DNA of 64,000 bases, taken from assembly GCA_019057475.1 (NCBI GenBank), contig DXJO01000028.1, positions 1-64,000 on the forward strand. The letters are read 5' to 3'. The stretch is from Candidatus Thorarchaeota archaeon. GTDB lineage: Archaea > Asgardarchaeota > Thorarchaeia > Thorarchaeales > Thorarchaeaceae. The number at the start of each line of letters is the position of its first letter. The first letter of the stretch is position 1. Below the pieces are notes generated by a model. It made no database searches. It saw only the letters and a list, made by a program, of their open reading frames with translations, and was not told the DNA's origin. Position numbers and translations under genes: made by a program. This document shows, in pieces, positions 32,015 through 42,200 of this stretch.

Positions 32015-32917
32015 TTATGCCTTGAAGTCTTCAATTATGCTCTCTATCTTGGCGACAACAAGTTGACAGATAGCGTCCTCGGCTTGCCTGTAGTCGGTGA
32101 ACCCTACGATTTCCGTTTCAGATTTGAAAACACACTGCACCATGTAATCTTGAATCAATCGTGCGGCACGAAACTCTTTGAACCTGTCACTCTCATTATC
32201 AGACACAGTCCTCAGTTTGCCTGTCAGGTGCTTCGTGATAAACATCTCTTTGTGAACTTTGGGCGCAAGGTTGACTAGCACCTCTAGAACGCTTGGGCAA
32301 ATATCGTGAAGGTCCCCCGGAAGAATATGTACTCCCTCAACAATAGTATCAGCACCTTCAGCGACTACACGTTGCACCATCCTCTGCACGTGAGGGCAAA
32401 TCAGCTCACATTGGGCCAGATAACCTCTCACGACTGGGTTCAGATTCTCGGGACCGGTCTGCCTATGAGCGTGCGCTTGGTATGTGTGACAATGGAGTTC
32501 AGGGTTAGTTTCCTTTGGCCTGAAATCCCTGAGGATTTGCCTTAGCGTATCTGTGCTGATGATACGGGTGGCCGCCATATTGAAAATCATATTGAGGGCT
32601 AACATTGACTTTCCAGTTCCTGAGGCTCCTTCCAAGACAAGGACTACAGGTGGTGGACCTATTTTTTCTCTCCTCAACCGTTCATACTCGGTGAGGACAT
32701 CGAAGCTGTGCTGCACAGCGAGATCTTTGGGGGGTATCTTGCTTCTGCAGGCTTGAACTAAGTCCTCCTCTTTAACGGTGTTGCGTTTTCTGAGGGCATG
32801 AGCTGCGTTCGCAACGATTCTCTCAACATCCCAAGGATTCACGCCACTCAATCTCAGTCGGCCTCGAAGCACAACCCACGGATATGGAATTGAATGTCCC
32901 TCGACATCGATGTTCAA
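32015..32917 (-). CDS. 2-phosphoglycerate kinase-like P-loop kinase
   Basis: 300 aa from a TTG with GAGGAG 9 bases upstream. N-terminal ~75 residues resemble an ATP-cone-type domain (RGRLRLSGVNPWDVERIVAN). Then a kinase with Walker A LEGASGTGKSML, ISTDTLRQILRDF, a family-typical Gln/His stretch TYQAHAHRQTGPEN and VVAEGADTIVEGVHILPGDL. Archaeal 2PGK makes 2,3-bisphosphoglycerate, precursor of the thermoprotectant cyclic DPG. No cDPG synthase nearby, so the physiological product is unsure. About 30 bp upstream of the acyl-CoA synthetase on the same strand. Confidence 0.75.
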   Translation of the reverse strand: MNIDVEGHSIPYPWVVLRGRLRLSGVNPWDVERIVANAAHALRKRNTVKEEDLVQACRSKIPPKDLAVQHSFDVLTEYERLRREKIGPPPVVLVLEGASGTGKSMLALNMIFNMAATRIISTDTLRQILRDFRPKETNPELHCHTYQAHAHRQTGPENLNPVVRGYLAQCELICPHVQRMVQRVVAEGADTIVEGVHILPGDLHDICPSVLEVLVNLAPKVHKEMFITKHLTGKLRTVSDNESDRFKEFRAARLIQDYMVQCVFKSETEIVGFTDYRQAEDAICQLVVAKIESIIEDFKA

Positions 32918-32958
32918 AGAAGTTCGCTCCTCTTGGTCCTATTGAATCAAGAACCACC

Positions 32959-33426
32959 TCAAAAGCTCTTCCATGAGCAATAGCCGCGAGATTCCCGTCT
33001 CTGAGTTCCTCGGAATGTCCTCCCCTTATCTGACCTCTCTCGTTTCTTCTTGGGTTTCTTTCCTGCAAATGGCCTGCTCATATCGTGACTGTCGTTCACA
33101 GTTTCAACAGGAGATTTGGAAGCCAATATCTCGCCGAATCGACCCCTCGTCAACCTCATTCTATAGCTGAATTCATTGACATACCCATTTCTGATGACGT
33201 AGCTCTTGCCTGTTTCAATCGATTCAATGTCATTATCCCAGATGGTCAACAGGATCCTTGCAGATTCATCTGCGACCTGTGACTCTACAACTCGGTGCAT
33301 CCTGCCCGTCTTCTTCACGATGACCTCTTTCTGATCCCCCATCTCAAGCACCTTGAATTGTACCAGTTCTACTCGCGATCTAGGGGTGAGGTTTGCAATG
33401 AGAGTCCTTCTATGGGCGGCTTCCAT
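32959..33426 (-). CDS. SOSS-B/hSSB1-like OB-fold ssDNA-binding protein
   Basis: 155 aa from ATG 33426 with GAGGT 9 bases upstream (a TTG at 33444 is the longer choice). Residues ~5-110 form an OB fold: LIANLTPRSRVELVQFKVLE, HRVVESQVADESARILLTIW, DNDIESIETGKSYVIRNGYV, NEFSYRMRLTRGRFGEI. The tail (~120-155) is strongly basic and Gly/Ser/Arg-rich (KKPKKKRERSDKGRTFRG), typical of disordered nucleic-acid-binding tails. Family members bind single-stranded DNA or RNA in repair. Same strand and close to the 2PGK gene. Confidence 0.75.
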   Translation of the reverse strand: MEAAHRRTLIANLTPRSRVELVQFKVLEMGDQKEVIVKKTGRMHRVVESQVADESARILLTIWDNDIESIETGKSYVIRNGYVNEFSYRMRLTRGRFGEILASKSPVETVNDSHDMSRPFAGKKPKKKRERSDKGRTFRGTQRRESRGYCSWKSF

Positions 33427-33593
33427 GATTTCAACCTCTGACAAGTCCGGTGCACCTTCATCACTCTATCCGATCTGACCCTAAAGAGCACCTCCGTTCT
33501 CTGAACCATCGTTTTCCAATGTCGTTAGTTACGGTGTGTAAGTCCTTGGAGCCGCTTAGTCAGTTTTTGTACCAAGCGGTGAGCTAAAATACA

Positions 33594-33614
33594 CCTTTTA
33601 TTTTTGCATGCAAA
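33594..33614 (+). promoter_or_regulatory. TATA box and 12-bp palindrome at the hdr operon promoter
   Basis: CCTTTTATTTTTG (33594-33606) looks like a BRE/TATA element and is followed at 33603-33614 by the perfect palindrome TTTGCATGCAAA. Upstream, CCGCTT (33552-33557) and AAGCGG (33584-33589) form another dyad. Transcription would start near 33630, giving a short leader with GGTGG before the ATG at 33648. The palindrome is a candidate operator. Confidence 0.45.
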
Positions 33615-33647
33615 TACTTGGCGAGCAGCAAGTGGTGGAAAATTGTA

Positions 33648-34175
33648 ATGGTCGTACGTAGGTCCACTTCCGATTTAGCTTTCCGTAACTGGGTTCTAGA
33701 GCAGCCTGAAGGAGAAACGCTGCTTAGGTGCTATCAGTGTGGACGATGCACCAGCGCTTGCCCAGTCGCAGCGATTGACAACTCATTCAATCCTCGACTG
33801 TTCCTTCAAAAGATCCTGCTTGCTGATGAGTCCTTGGCTGAGGAACAGCTAGTCTGGACTTGCTTGACCTGCGAGCAATGCGAGGTTAGATGTCCCGAGC
33901 ATGTCAAGATACCGCATCTGCTTATTCTGGCGAAAGTCAGGGGCCTTGTGGGAGGCAACATACCTCAGGCAGCTCTCGACAGGGCAAGGGCAATACTCGC
34001 TGGTGGACGCATCATTATGGTGAACGAATCTATGCTCAAGACCAGAGACAAGATGGGTCTCCCCGACCTTGGCCAGCCTCCAGTTGACCAAATCGCAAGT
34101 GTGCTTAAGGAAATTGGGCTTGCAAAGAAGTTGGAGAATGTGGAGTCAGTATATGGAGGTGGGAGCAATGAGTAA
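33648..34175 (+). CDS. hdrC: Heterodisulfide reductase subunit C-like ferredoxin
   Basis: 175 aa. ATG 33648 is chosen because GGTGG lies 11 bases upstream; the longer TTG frame at 33618 lacks support. Two CxxCxxCxxxC(P) motifs bind [4Fe-4S] clusters: CYQCGRCTSACP (Cys 28, 31, 34, 38) and CLTCEQCEVRCP (Cys 72, 75, 78, 82). The C-terminal ~90 residues are helical (VRGLVGGNIPQAALDRARAI). HdrC passes electrons between HdrA and HdrB. The last 8 bases overlap the start of hdrB. First gene of a six-gene operon. Confidence 0.92.
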   Translation: MVVRRSTSDLAFRNWVLEQPEGETLLRCYQCGRCTSACPVAAIDNSFNPRLFLQKILLADESLAEEQLVWTCLTCEQCEVRCPEHVKIPHLLILAKVRGLVGGNIPQAALDRARAILAGGRIIMVNESMLKTRDKMGLPDLGQPPVDQIASVLKEIGLAKKLENVESVYGGGSNE

Positions 34176-35070
34176 GATGAAGACTTACACTTACTTCCCC
34201 GGATGCATGGTCCCGTTTAGGCTTCCGCATTTCGAGTTGGCCGCACGAGCAGTGCTGAAGAAGCTCGACATAGAGTTGGAGGCGAACCCGGGACATGCCT
34301 GTTGTCCAGAACCCACGACGTTCACAGGAGTCGATTTCGAGGCTTGGATAACGCTCGCCGCTAGAAATGTCGCTGTTAGCGAAACTACTGGATTGGAAAC
34401 TCTTTCTCTCTGTAGTGGTTGTTTCCATACTTTGGCTGTTGCTAACCACATGATTCAGGAAGACGAAAATCTGAAGGGCAGAATCAATGAGCGGCTCAAA
34501 ACGGTCGGGCTGAAGGTGACTGGACGCTTAATTGTCAAGAATATCCTTCATGTTCTTCATGGGGACGTTGGGCTGGAACGAATAAAGAAGGAGATTACTC
34601 ATCCACTCACAGGATTAAAGTTCGCACCCCACTATGGATGCCATCTTGTGAGGCCGCTAGAAGCAACTCACATGGACGATGCTGAGCAACCAAAGTGGAT
34701 GGATGATTTAATAGAAGTCACAGGTGCCGAGGTGGCGGACTTCGAAGACAAGATGGCTTGCTGTGGGGCACCGATTATGCCTTCAGATGCAGACAAAGCC
34801 TTCACACTCACTGCGGACAGAATCGAGAAAATCCGAGCATCAGGCGCGGATGCTATCATAGTAGTTTGCCCGACTTGCTACACTCAGTTGGAAACGCAGC
34901 AGAAAAAGGCAACCGCAAAATTCGATCCGGAGTATAGCATCCCTGTGCTGTATCTGGGCGAGTTACTGGCCATATCGATGGGCATGAAGGACATGGTCAT
35001 ATCTAATGCAAGACGGTATCATCGTGTCAAAGTGGGGCCACTGCTTGAAAAAATCGGAGGTGCCGCATAG
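34168..35070 (+). CDS. hdrB: Heterodisulfide reductase subunit B
   Basis: 300 aa from ATG 34168, overlapping hdrC (ATGAGTAA). Two complete CCG domains: C13, C45-C46, C82-x2-C85 and C158, C198-C199, C234-x2-C237, which fit the CX31-39CCX35-36CxxC rule and can hold the two noncubane [4Fe-4S] clusters that reduce disulfides. So this is a catalytically competent HdrB, not a degenerate CCG protein. Substrate in a non-methanogen is unknown; CoM-S-S-CoB is possible only if those thiols are made. Followed directly by hdrA. Confidence 0.92.
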   Translation: MSKMKTYTYFPGCMVPFRLPHFELAARAVLKKLDIELEANPGHACCPEPTTFTGVDFEAWITLAARNVAVSETTGLETLSLCSGCFHTLAVANHMIQEDENLKGRINERLKTVGLKVTGRLIVKNILHVLHGDVGLERIKKEITHPLTGLKFAPHYGCHLVRPLEATHMDDAEQPKWMDDLIEVTGAEVADFEDKMACCGAPIMPSDADKAFTLTADRIEKIRASGADAIIVVCPTCYTQLETQQKKATAKFDPEYSIPVLYLGELLAISMGMKDMVISNARRYHRVKVGPLLEKIGGAA

Positions 35071-36336
35071 ATGACAAAGACTGTTGTTGTTATCGGAGCT
35101 GGTTTAGCTGGTATTCAAGTCACTCAGCAGCTCACTGACTTGGGTGTTACCGTTCATCTAATCGAAAAGGAGTCTATTATCGGCGGCCTCGCAACACACT
35201 TGGGGCGTGTCTTCCCCACAGGCGACTGTGCTCTTTGTCTAGATGCGTGTGAAGAGCTGTTCGACGGGCATCATCGACGGTGTCAGTACAGAAGTCTACT
35301 GACGTCGAAGAAGAATCTAAAATTATACACTCAGACGGAGATAAGGTCGATAACTGAAGTAGATGGAAAGTTCTCTCTTTCCATTAAATCGCATCCGCGC
35401 TACGTTCTTCTTGACCGATGTGTTGTATGCCTCGAGTGCATCAATGTATGCGACGTTGAAATCCCGGATGAATACGCAATTCGGGGCGGTACTAGAAAAG
35501 CAATCTATCGACCGATATCTCAAGGTGTTCCACTCGTTCCGCTTATTGACATGGACCACTGCACCCAGTGTGGCAAGTGTGTTGAAGTCTGTGGAGTCGA
35601 TGCGATTGACCTTGCAGAGAAAGCTAAGACCCGTACAATCAAAGCTGATGCTCTGATTCTAGCGACGGGCGTTGAGGAGAAGATACCTCTCAATTTGCCC
35701 GGCTATGCTTACAGTGAATCTGACGACATAATCACCCAAAGAGAACTAGCAAGGCTGATTGACCCAACTGGTGATACGGATGGTCAAGTAATCACATCAT
35801 CCGGAGATGCTGCAGCTAAGGTAACGATGATATTATGCGCTGGCAGCCGGGATTTGGAAGCCACTGAGTACTGCTCCCAAGCTTGTTGTACTTACAGCCT
35901 GAAGCACGCAAACATGCTGAGGGACAAGGAGATCGATGTGACAATATGCTACATGGATCTGCGCGTTCAGAAAGCAAGCAACCACTATCTGGACTTGGCA
36001 AGAGAGAAGGGCGTAAAATTCCTCAGAGGAAAGCCTGACCGGGTTGTTGTCAGGAACGGCAAGCCTACTACAATCGTTGAAGATACACAGACCCAGCAAC
36101 GGATGGAGATTGAATCTGACATAGTGGTTCTGGCATCCCCATTATCTCCACTTGCCAGTCAGAGTGAGGTTTTGGCCGATTTCCTGGGTGAATACGGGTT
36201 TGCGTTAAGAGTGGTCAAAGAAGGACGTGTCTATGCGTGTGGCACGGCCACAGGTCCTGAGGATATACCGACCAGTATTGCTGAGGCGAATGCCATTGCA
36301 CTGAGAGTGTATGCAGACTTGGAGGGTGGTCGTTAG
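35071..36336 (+). CDS. hdrA: Short HdrA-like flavoprotein
   Basis: 421 aa, shorter than the ~650-aa methanogen HdrA. Starts with the FAD dinucleotide motif VVVIGAGLAGIQV (GxGxxG at 9-14), then the HdrA Cys motif FPTGDCALCLDAC (Cys 53, 56, 60, 71), two ferredoxin motifs (Cys 117-127 and 164-174: CVVCLECINVC, CTQCGKCVEVC) and the second FAD-binding half with LCAGSRDLEATEYCSQACC. It lacks the N-terminal ferredoxin-like segment of full HdrA. FAD here would take part in splitting electrons. ATG directly follows the hdrB stop, so translation is coupled. Confidence 0.88.
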   Translation: MTKTVVVIGAGLAGIQVTQQLTDLGVTVHLIEKESIIGGLATHLGRVFPTGDCALCLDACEELFDGHHRRCQYRSLLTSKKNLKLYTQTEIRSITEVDGKFSLSIKSHPRYVLLDRCVVCLECINVCDVEIPDEYAIRGGTRKAIYRPISQGVPLVPLIDMDHCTQCGKCVEVCGVDAIDLAEKAKTRTIKADALILATGVEEKIPLNLPGYAYSESDDIITQRELARLIDPTGDTDGQVITSSGDAAAKVTMILCAGSRDLEATEYCSQACCTYSLKHANMLRDKEIDVTICYMDLRVQKASNHYLDLAREKGVKFLRGKPDRVVVRNGKPTTIVEDTQTQQRMEIESDIVVLASPLSPLASQSEVLADFLGEYGFALRVVKEGRVYACGTATGPEDIPTSIAEANAIALRVYADLEGGR

Positions 36337-38301
36337 ATGAAGAAGCTGTTTCTGTGTACCTGCAACAAGACACTCGATAAGAAGCTAGACTTTCTGCGCA
36401 TTGAGAAGGAGCTGAAGGGCGTCTTCGACAGTGTTCAGATTCACGACGCGCTGTGCCTGAAGGAAGGACTTGCCTTTTTGGAATCAGAAGTTTCCAATGA
36501 GGACAGCGTAGTTATTGGAGCCTGCACATCACAAATTATTGGCATGCCCATGTCTGAGAAACTGAAGACTGAGTCTGTTTCCTTTGTGCCTTTGAGAGAA
36601 CACGTGGCATGGGTTCACTCTAACGACTTGAAGGGCGCTTCAAACAAGGCTGTAGTGCTATTGTGTGATGCAGCAATCAGAGTTGACCACATGGATTCCC
36701 CAACGGTTGTGGAGAACCATATGGAGAAGGAGGTCCTAATTGTCGGTGGGGGCATGTGTGGCCTGAAGGTAGCTGCAGACCTTCTACACTTGGGCATTGA
36801 TGTGACAATTCTTGAGCCTTGTCCGTGGGATGATACGGCCTATGTTGAGGCTGGCCAATTCATGGCTGACAAAAATACACTCACGAAAATGGTCAAGGAG
36901 TTGGTATCTGCCACTGCATCCGCGACGACGATATGCTGTACCATAACCGGACTCGAGGGTCGGGCTGGGAAGTATGGCGTGTCCCTCGCGTGTCTTGATG
37001 GAAAAGTATCGACCATTGACTGTGGCTCGATTGTTATTGCGACCAATGTCGAGCAAAAGCCGCCGCCCATGGCAAAGAAGTTACTCTATGGCAAGTCCGA
37101 TCGAACGATCCTCCTCGGGAATCTTGCAACCCTCGTTGAAAAGCAAGGACCGAAGGACGTTAGGACAGTATTGGTAGCAGTTGACCCAACTCATCATCTC
37201 AGTGCTGTTGAGGGCGGTTATCTTCTTCGAGTTGTCACTGAGGCTGCGAAGAAGGGCAACACTGTCATTGTGGCACATTCAAACATAAGAACCGACGATG
37301 AGAACATTTACCGCGCCGCTCGAGAATCTGGTGTCATCTTTGTCAGAGGCACCTTGGAGAAGGCCAAAGATACCAAGGACGGAATGGTCTGCCGGCTGGA
37401 GAATACGCTGGAGTCGCAGATTAGAGAGTTTGTTGTTGATCTACTAGTACTTCAAACAATGACTCGGCCGAGAGGCGATACAGCTGAGCTCGCTAGAATA
37501 GCGGGGTTGAGTCTGGATGAAGATGGATTCATCACGACACGGTACTCGAAGAACAAGCCCGTCCAGACCTCCAAGAGAGGAATCTACATTGCTGGCAATG
37601 GCAAGATGCCAATGAGTATTGATGATGCGATAGCATCCGCCGGGAATGCGGCCCTCGAAGTATTCAAGGATATTCGAACCACCACTCGACGCAAAGGCTG
37701 GATTCCAATCATTGACGAGGAGCAATGTGATGTGTGTGAGGCGTGCATTGAGGCATGTCCGAATGACGCACTGAGACTTGTGGATGGCAAGGTAACTCAC
37801 ATTTCTCAGCATTGCGAGTTTTGTGGCATCTGCGTTTCGGTTTGTCCAACGCGGGCGATTGAGTTCCAATCTCACAGCAAGGAATCGTGGTTTGCCAGGC
37901 TCGAAGCTCTTGCAGAGAATCACAAAAAGATGGAGGGTGAGAAACCCTTCACATTCGTATACGCATGCAGTGAGTGCGCGAATGCATCGATAGACCTTGC
38001 TGGTTTCACCGGAAAGGGCTATCCTACCGGAACCTATGTGATTCAATTCCCGTGCGCGGGAATGGTTTCCCCAATAGAGATTCTGAAAGGGTTGGCGGTT
38101 GGCGCTGAACGCATTGTGGTTGCGCATTGTCCACCTGGCGGCTGTCATCATCAGACGGGAGATCATATGGCTGAGCTTGTTGTAAAATTCACACAGGACA
38201 TGTTGCGAAGCATAGGACAGGACCCTGAACGAGTAAAGGCCACGTATATGATTGCGGCGTTACCTAACAAGATGCAGGAGGAGGTGGCACACCGTGGATA
38301 A
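36337..38301 (+). CDS. HdrA-MvhD fusion protein
   Basis: 654 aa. Residues 1-~130 are the HdrA N-terminal module (CTCNKTLDKKLDF...), then a Rossmann FAD domain (LIVGGGMCGLKVAADLL). This domain lacks the central 'DCxxC' and CCxxxC cysteines of active HdrA, so the flavin site looks degenerate. Two ferredoxin motifs follow (CDVCEACIEACP ~463-475; CEFCGICVSVCP ~491-503). The last ~120 residues are an MvhD domain (FVYACSECANASIDLAGF; CAGMVSPIEILKGLAVGA; AHCPPGGCHHQTGDH), which in methanogens links hydrogenase to Hdr with a [2Fe-2S] cluster. The ATG directly abuts the previous stop; the end overlaps the next gene by 8 bases. Confidence 0.85.
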   Translation: MKKLFLCTCNKTLDKKLDFLRIEKELKGVFDSVQIHDALCLKEGLAFLESEVSNEDSVVIGACTSQIIGMPMSEKLKTESVSFVPLREHVAWVHSNDLKGASNKAVVLLCDAAIRVDHMDSPTVVENHMEKEVLIVGGGMCGLKVAADLLHLGIDVTILEPCPWDDTAYVEAGQFMADKNTLTKMVKELVSATASATTICCTITGLEGRAGKYGVSLACLDGKVSTIDCGSIVIATNVEQKPPPMAKKLLYGKSDRTILLGNLATLVEKQGPKDVRTVLVAVDPTHHLSAVEGGYLLRVVTEAAKKGNTVIVAHSNIRTDDENIYRAARESGVIFVRGTLEKAKDTKDGMVCRLENTLESQIREFVVDLLVLQTMTRPRGDTAELARIAGLSLDEDGFITTRYSKNKPVQTSKRGIYIAGNGKMPMSIDDAIASAGNAALEVFKDIRTTTRRKGWIPIIDEEQCDVCEACIEACPNDALRLVDGKVTHISQHCEFCGICVSVCPTRAIEFQSHSKESWFARLEALAENHKKMEGEKPFTFVYACSECANASIDLAGFTGKGYPTGTYVIQFPCAGMVSPIEILKGLAVGAERIVVAHCPPGGCHHQTGDHMAELVVKFTQDMLRSIGQDPERVKATYMIAALPNKMQEEVAHRG

Positions 38302-39208
38302 ACGTGACCAGCTCATCCAGAAGCTCCGGAACATCGCCGTAAAAACCCCTGAAAATGACGTCGAAGTGCCGGAGAAGGTTGAAGGCTTTGGAACCATCGA
38401 GTACGGCGCACAGACGTGTAGCGCCTGCAAGAAGTGCATCCTAGCCTGCGAGCCTGCCGCGTTGGACATGGACCCAACGATGAATCTTCCTGACTACTTG
38501 AAGGCTACAATTCCACACGACGGCTTCAGGTCCAAGAACCGAGAATCTCTCGTAACCCTCCTACAAGGACTTAGGGAAGAAGGCAATGTAGTGGCCATCT
38601 CGGTTCCTGATGGACTTCCTGGCTATGGTTCTATTGCATGGGCTGCAGATCGGTGCATTGCCTGCGACAAGTGCATTGAGGCTTGTCTTGAGGACTGTCT
38701 TACGTTGGAGAAGACGTACAAGCTACCAGAGATAATCGGCGAGGTGAAACCGCCTCCGTCAATCACCGTGAGTAAGGACTGGGAGCCATTCATACTTTGC
38801 TTTGTGTGTTGGGAGTGCTCGCATGCGGCGGCCGACTTAGCGGGTCTTATGCACTTGCACTATCCCACGAACATCAGAACTATTAGAATACCCTGTCTTG
38901 GCGCGGTCGAACCCATGCACATCATGACCGCATTGGAGAACGGAGTCGATGGAGTCTTGTTGACAGGTTGTCTCCTCTCAGAGTGTCACTATGGAGGAGA
39001 TAGCCCAAAGGCTGGCAATTTCATGCAGTACGACTTCGTAAAGTTCTGGATGGATGTTCTTGAAGAGATTGGCATGGGCGGCAGGATTCATATTGACTCC
39101 GCATCCGCGGCCATGGGCATTAAATTCGCTGATATCGTGAAGGAATTCACTGAGAAAATACAGAATCTGGGGCCCAGCCCGATTCGGGGAAAGCTGGAGG
39201 TGCGGTAG
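38294..39208 (+). CDS. Ferredoxin-MvhD electron-transfer protein
   Basis: 304 aa from GTG 38294; GGAGGAGGTGG directly upstream and the GTGGATAA overlap with the preceding stop decide this start over the longer ORF. Two [4Fe-4S] motifs: CSACKKCILACEP (Cys 42-52) and CIACDKCIEAC (Cys 121-131). The MvhD domain from ~160 has FILCFVCWECSHAAADLAGL, PCLGAVEPMHIMTALENGVD and GCLLSECHYGGDSPKAGN. It is a second MvhD in the same operon, so the complex could dock to two electron donors or form an asymmetric pair. No hydrogenase or formate dehydrogenase gene is in the window. Confidence 0.85.
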   Translation: MDKRDQLIQKLRNIAVKTPENDVEVPEKVEGFGTIEYGAQTCSACKKCILACEPAALDMDPTMNLPDYLKATIPHDGFRSKNRESLVTLLQGLREEGNVVAISVPDGLPGYGSIAWAADRCIACDKCIEACLEDCLTLEKTYKLPEIIGEVKPPPSITVSKDWEPFILCFVCWECSHAAADLAGLMHLHYPTNIRTIRIPCLGAVEPMHIMTALENGVDGVLLTGCLLSECHYGGDSPKAGNFMQYDFVKFWMDVLEEIGMGGRIHIDSASAAMGIKFADIVKEFTEKIQNLGPSPIRGKLEVR

Positions 39209-39209
39209 A

Positions 39210-42200
39210 ATGCCTAAGAAGAAAAAGACTGAAGATCGCATTGGTGTATTTGTTTGTAGCTGCGGGACAAACATTGGTGGAGTTATTGATGTCGATAAAC
39301 TTGCCAAAGAGTTCGAGGACTATCCAGGCGTTGCGTTATCGGCCTGGAACATGTTCACGTGCTCAAAAGAGGGGCAGGTCCGAATTGCAGAAACCATCGA
39401 GGAACAGAACCTTACAGGCGTTGTAGTAGCATCGTGCACGCCGAAGCTTCACGAGGAACTATTCAGGGACATCTTGGAAGAGAAGGGTCTCAATAGGTTT
39501 AGACTAGCACAGGCGAACCTCAGAGAGCACAACACATGGGTTCATGATGACGAACCCGAGAAAGCCTACGAAATAGCTTATGACCTGATTTCAGGAGCAA
39601 TCGAGAGAGCCAAGCTGCTAGAGGACATAGGATTCGAGGAGTATCCAGTTGAAACGAGCGTGCTTGTTGTTGGTGCTGGCGTTTCCGGAATTCAAACAGC
39701 ATTGGATCTCGCTGACAAGGACATCAAAGTTCATCTAATCGAGCGCAATGTTGCTATCGGCGGCTATATGCCCAAGTTGGAGAAGACATTCCCCACCCTC
39801 GATTGTTCCATGTGCATCCTTTCACCAAAACTGAGCGCTGTTGACAGGAGCAAGAATATCGACATACACACATGCACTGAAATCATCGACGTGGAGCGGG
39901 ACTATGGCAACTTCAAAGTCAAACTGCGAACGCGTCCTCGTTACATAGACCTTGAGAAATGCAATGCCTGTGGAGATTGCGTGGAGGTCTGTCCAGTACT
40001 TACCCCCAATGATCATGACCTTGGCATGTCATTGCGAAAAGCAACGTACAAGCCGTATCCCCAAGCAGTCCCCGGTGCCTTCGCAATCGAAAAGCTGGGG
40101 CACGCCGCGTGCAAGATATCCTGTCCTGCACATGTGAGTTGTCAAGCATTTATCACGCTTACACGTGAAGGCACGTACGATAAGGCTCTCAGTCTCGTGA
40201 GAGAAGCAATACCGTTCCCCGGCTCGTTGGGACGTGTATGTCCAGCTTTCTGTGAAGACCAGTGCGAGAGAGGAACACACGACAAGAGCGTGAGCATCAG
40301 AAACGTTCACCGATTCCTCCACGATTATGAGCTTGAAACCGGACCTGTTGAGTCTGTTGAACCAGCAATAGACAAGGAGGAGCAAGTAGCGGTAGTCGGT
40401 GGTGGACCCGCAGGGATTGCATGTGCTCTATACCTTGCCAGACTTGGATATCCAGTGACGGTCTTCGAAGAAAAGAAGGAGGCGGGTGGCTTGCTCAGAT
40501 GGGGCATTCCTGAACATCGTCTACCTCGGGATATCCTCCGATCAGAAATTGCTTTCGTAGAACAGCACGGAGTCAAGATTGTTACCGGAACTCGGGTTGA
40601 TTCCATTGAACAGTTGAAGAAGCAGGGTTACAAAGCTGTGTTCCTCGGAACTGGTGCGCCTGTAAGTTCACAACTGAGACTGACTGGTGAAAACGCGAAA
40701 GGCGTTCATCACGCACTCGACTTCCTTTATCGCGTTAATAGTGGTAAGAAGGTCCAGCTTGGAAAGCATGTCGCCATCATAGGAGGTGGCAACTCTGCGG
40801 TTGACTCGGCAAGGGTCGCTTTGCGCCTTGGAGCGGACACAGTGACAATTGTCTATCGAAGGTCAAGGACAGAGATGCCGGCCATCCAGAGCGAGATAGA
40901 TGATGCAGTGAAAGAGGGCGTGAAACTCAAACTGCTTACTAACCCCGTTGAGGTCTTAGTGTCCAATGGTGCAGTATTCGGCTTGAAGTGCATCAAGATG
41001 AAGCTGGGAGAACCCGACGATTCAGGAAGAAGGCGTCCCATTCCAATCCCCGGTTCAGAGTTTGATATTGAGGTTGACGACATGATCGTCGCCATTGGCC
41101 AGAAGGTGGGGCCTGACGGTATACACTCCGGGCTCGAATTGACACGTTGGGGTACTGTCGATGTGGATCCTCTCACAATGCAGACAAGCATGGATGACGT
41201 GTTTGCGGGTGGGGACCTTGTGACTGGTCCAGCTCTCGCCGTGGAGGCGGTTGGTGCGGGGAATGAAGCGGCGGAGTCAATTCATAGGTACCTCCGCAGT
41301 CTTGACCTTCGTGAAGGCAGGCCATTTGTCCTGCCTCAAGCGCCCCCGCCAGATGTTGCTCCTGATGCACTCCCTGGTGGTTCACGAGCCAGGATGAAGA
41401 AATTGTCTGCAAAGAAGAGAGCAACCAATTTTGACGAAGTGGAGCTTGGTTTCACTGAGAAAATTGCAGTCAAGGAATCTGAGCGTTGTCTTGGTTGTGC
41501 AATCTGTTGCGAGTGCAAGCTATGCGTCGAGGCTTGTCAAAAGGATGCCATCGACCATTACATGAAGGAAGAGGTGTTTGAACTGACTGTTGGCGCGATA
41601 GTTGCTGCCACAGGGTTCCAAGAGATAAGTATGGAAGAGCTGCCAGAATACGGTGGCGGGAAGTTCCAAAGGGTAATTACAGCTGGTCAGTACGGTCGGC
41701 TGTTGAGCCTTGTCGGTCCGACGGCCGGGAAGATAATGATCCCTCCCGACTATACTGAAACGCCAAAGCGCATTGCTTACATTAACTGCGCAGGGTCTCG
41801 TGACGAGGGTTGCAGACCATGGTGCTGCAACTTTGGATGCATGTACACACTTAGGCACGCAGAGATGACCAACCGTGAATATGGCGACTCGATGGAGCAA
41901 TGGATAATCTATCATGAGCTCCGTGCAGGAGGAAAGGAGTACGAGCAATTTTACAGGAGAGTAAGAGAGCACGGTATTCGTTTTGTGCGAGGCTTCCCCA
42001 GCGATTTCACTGAGGAAAAGGACGGTACAATTAGCTTCTCAATCTTCGACCAAGGATCGGGCCAGCTCCTTCGGTTGAACTTTGATCTCGTTGTGCTCAC
42101 AATGGCGGTTGATCCGTCGGAGGGAACTGCAGAACTTGCACACATACTGGGAGTTGACAGAAGCGAAGGTGGCTTCATGAAGGAGCTACATCCGAAACTC

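Noticed and set aside
30612-33426. Considered whether the acyl-CoA synthetase, 2PGK-like and OB-fold genes form a pathway operon
   Set aside because: They share a strand and are close, but no metabolic link is evident and no translational overlaps exist, so only proximity is reported.
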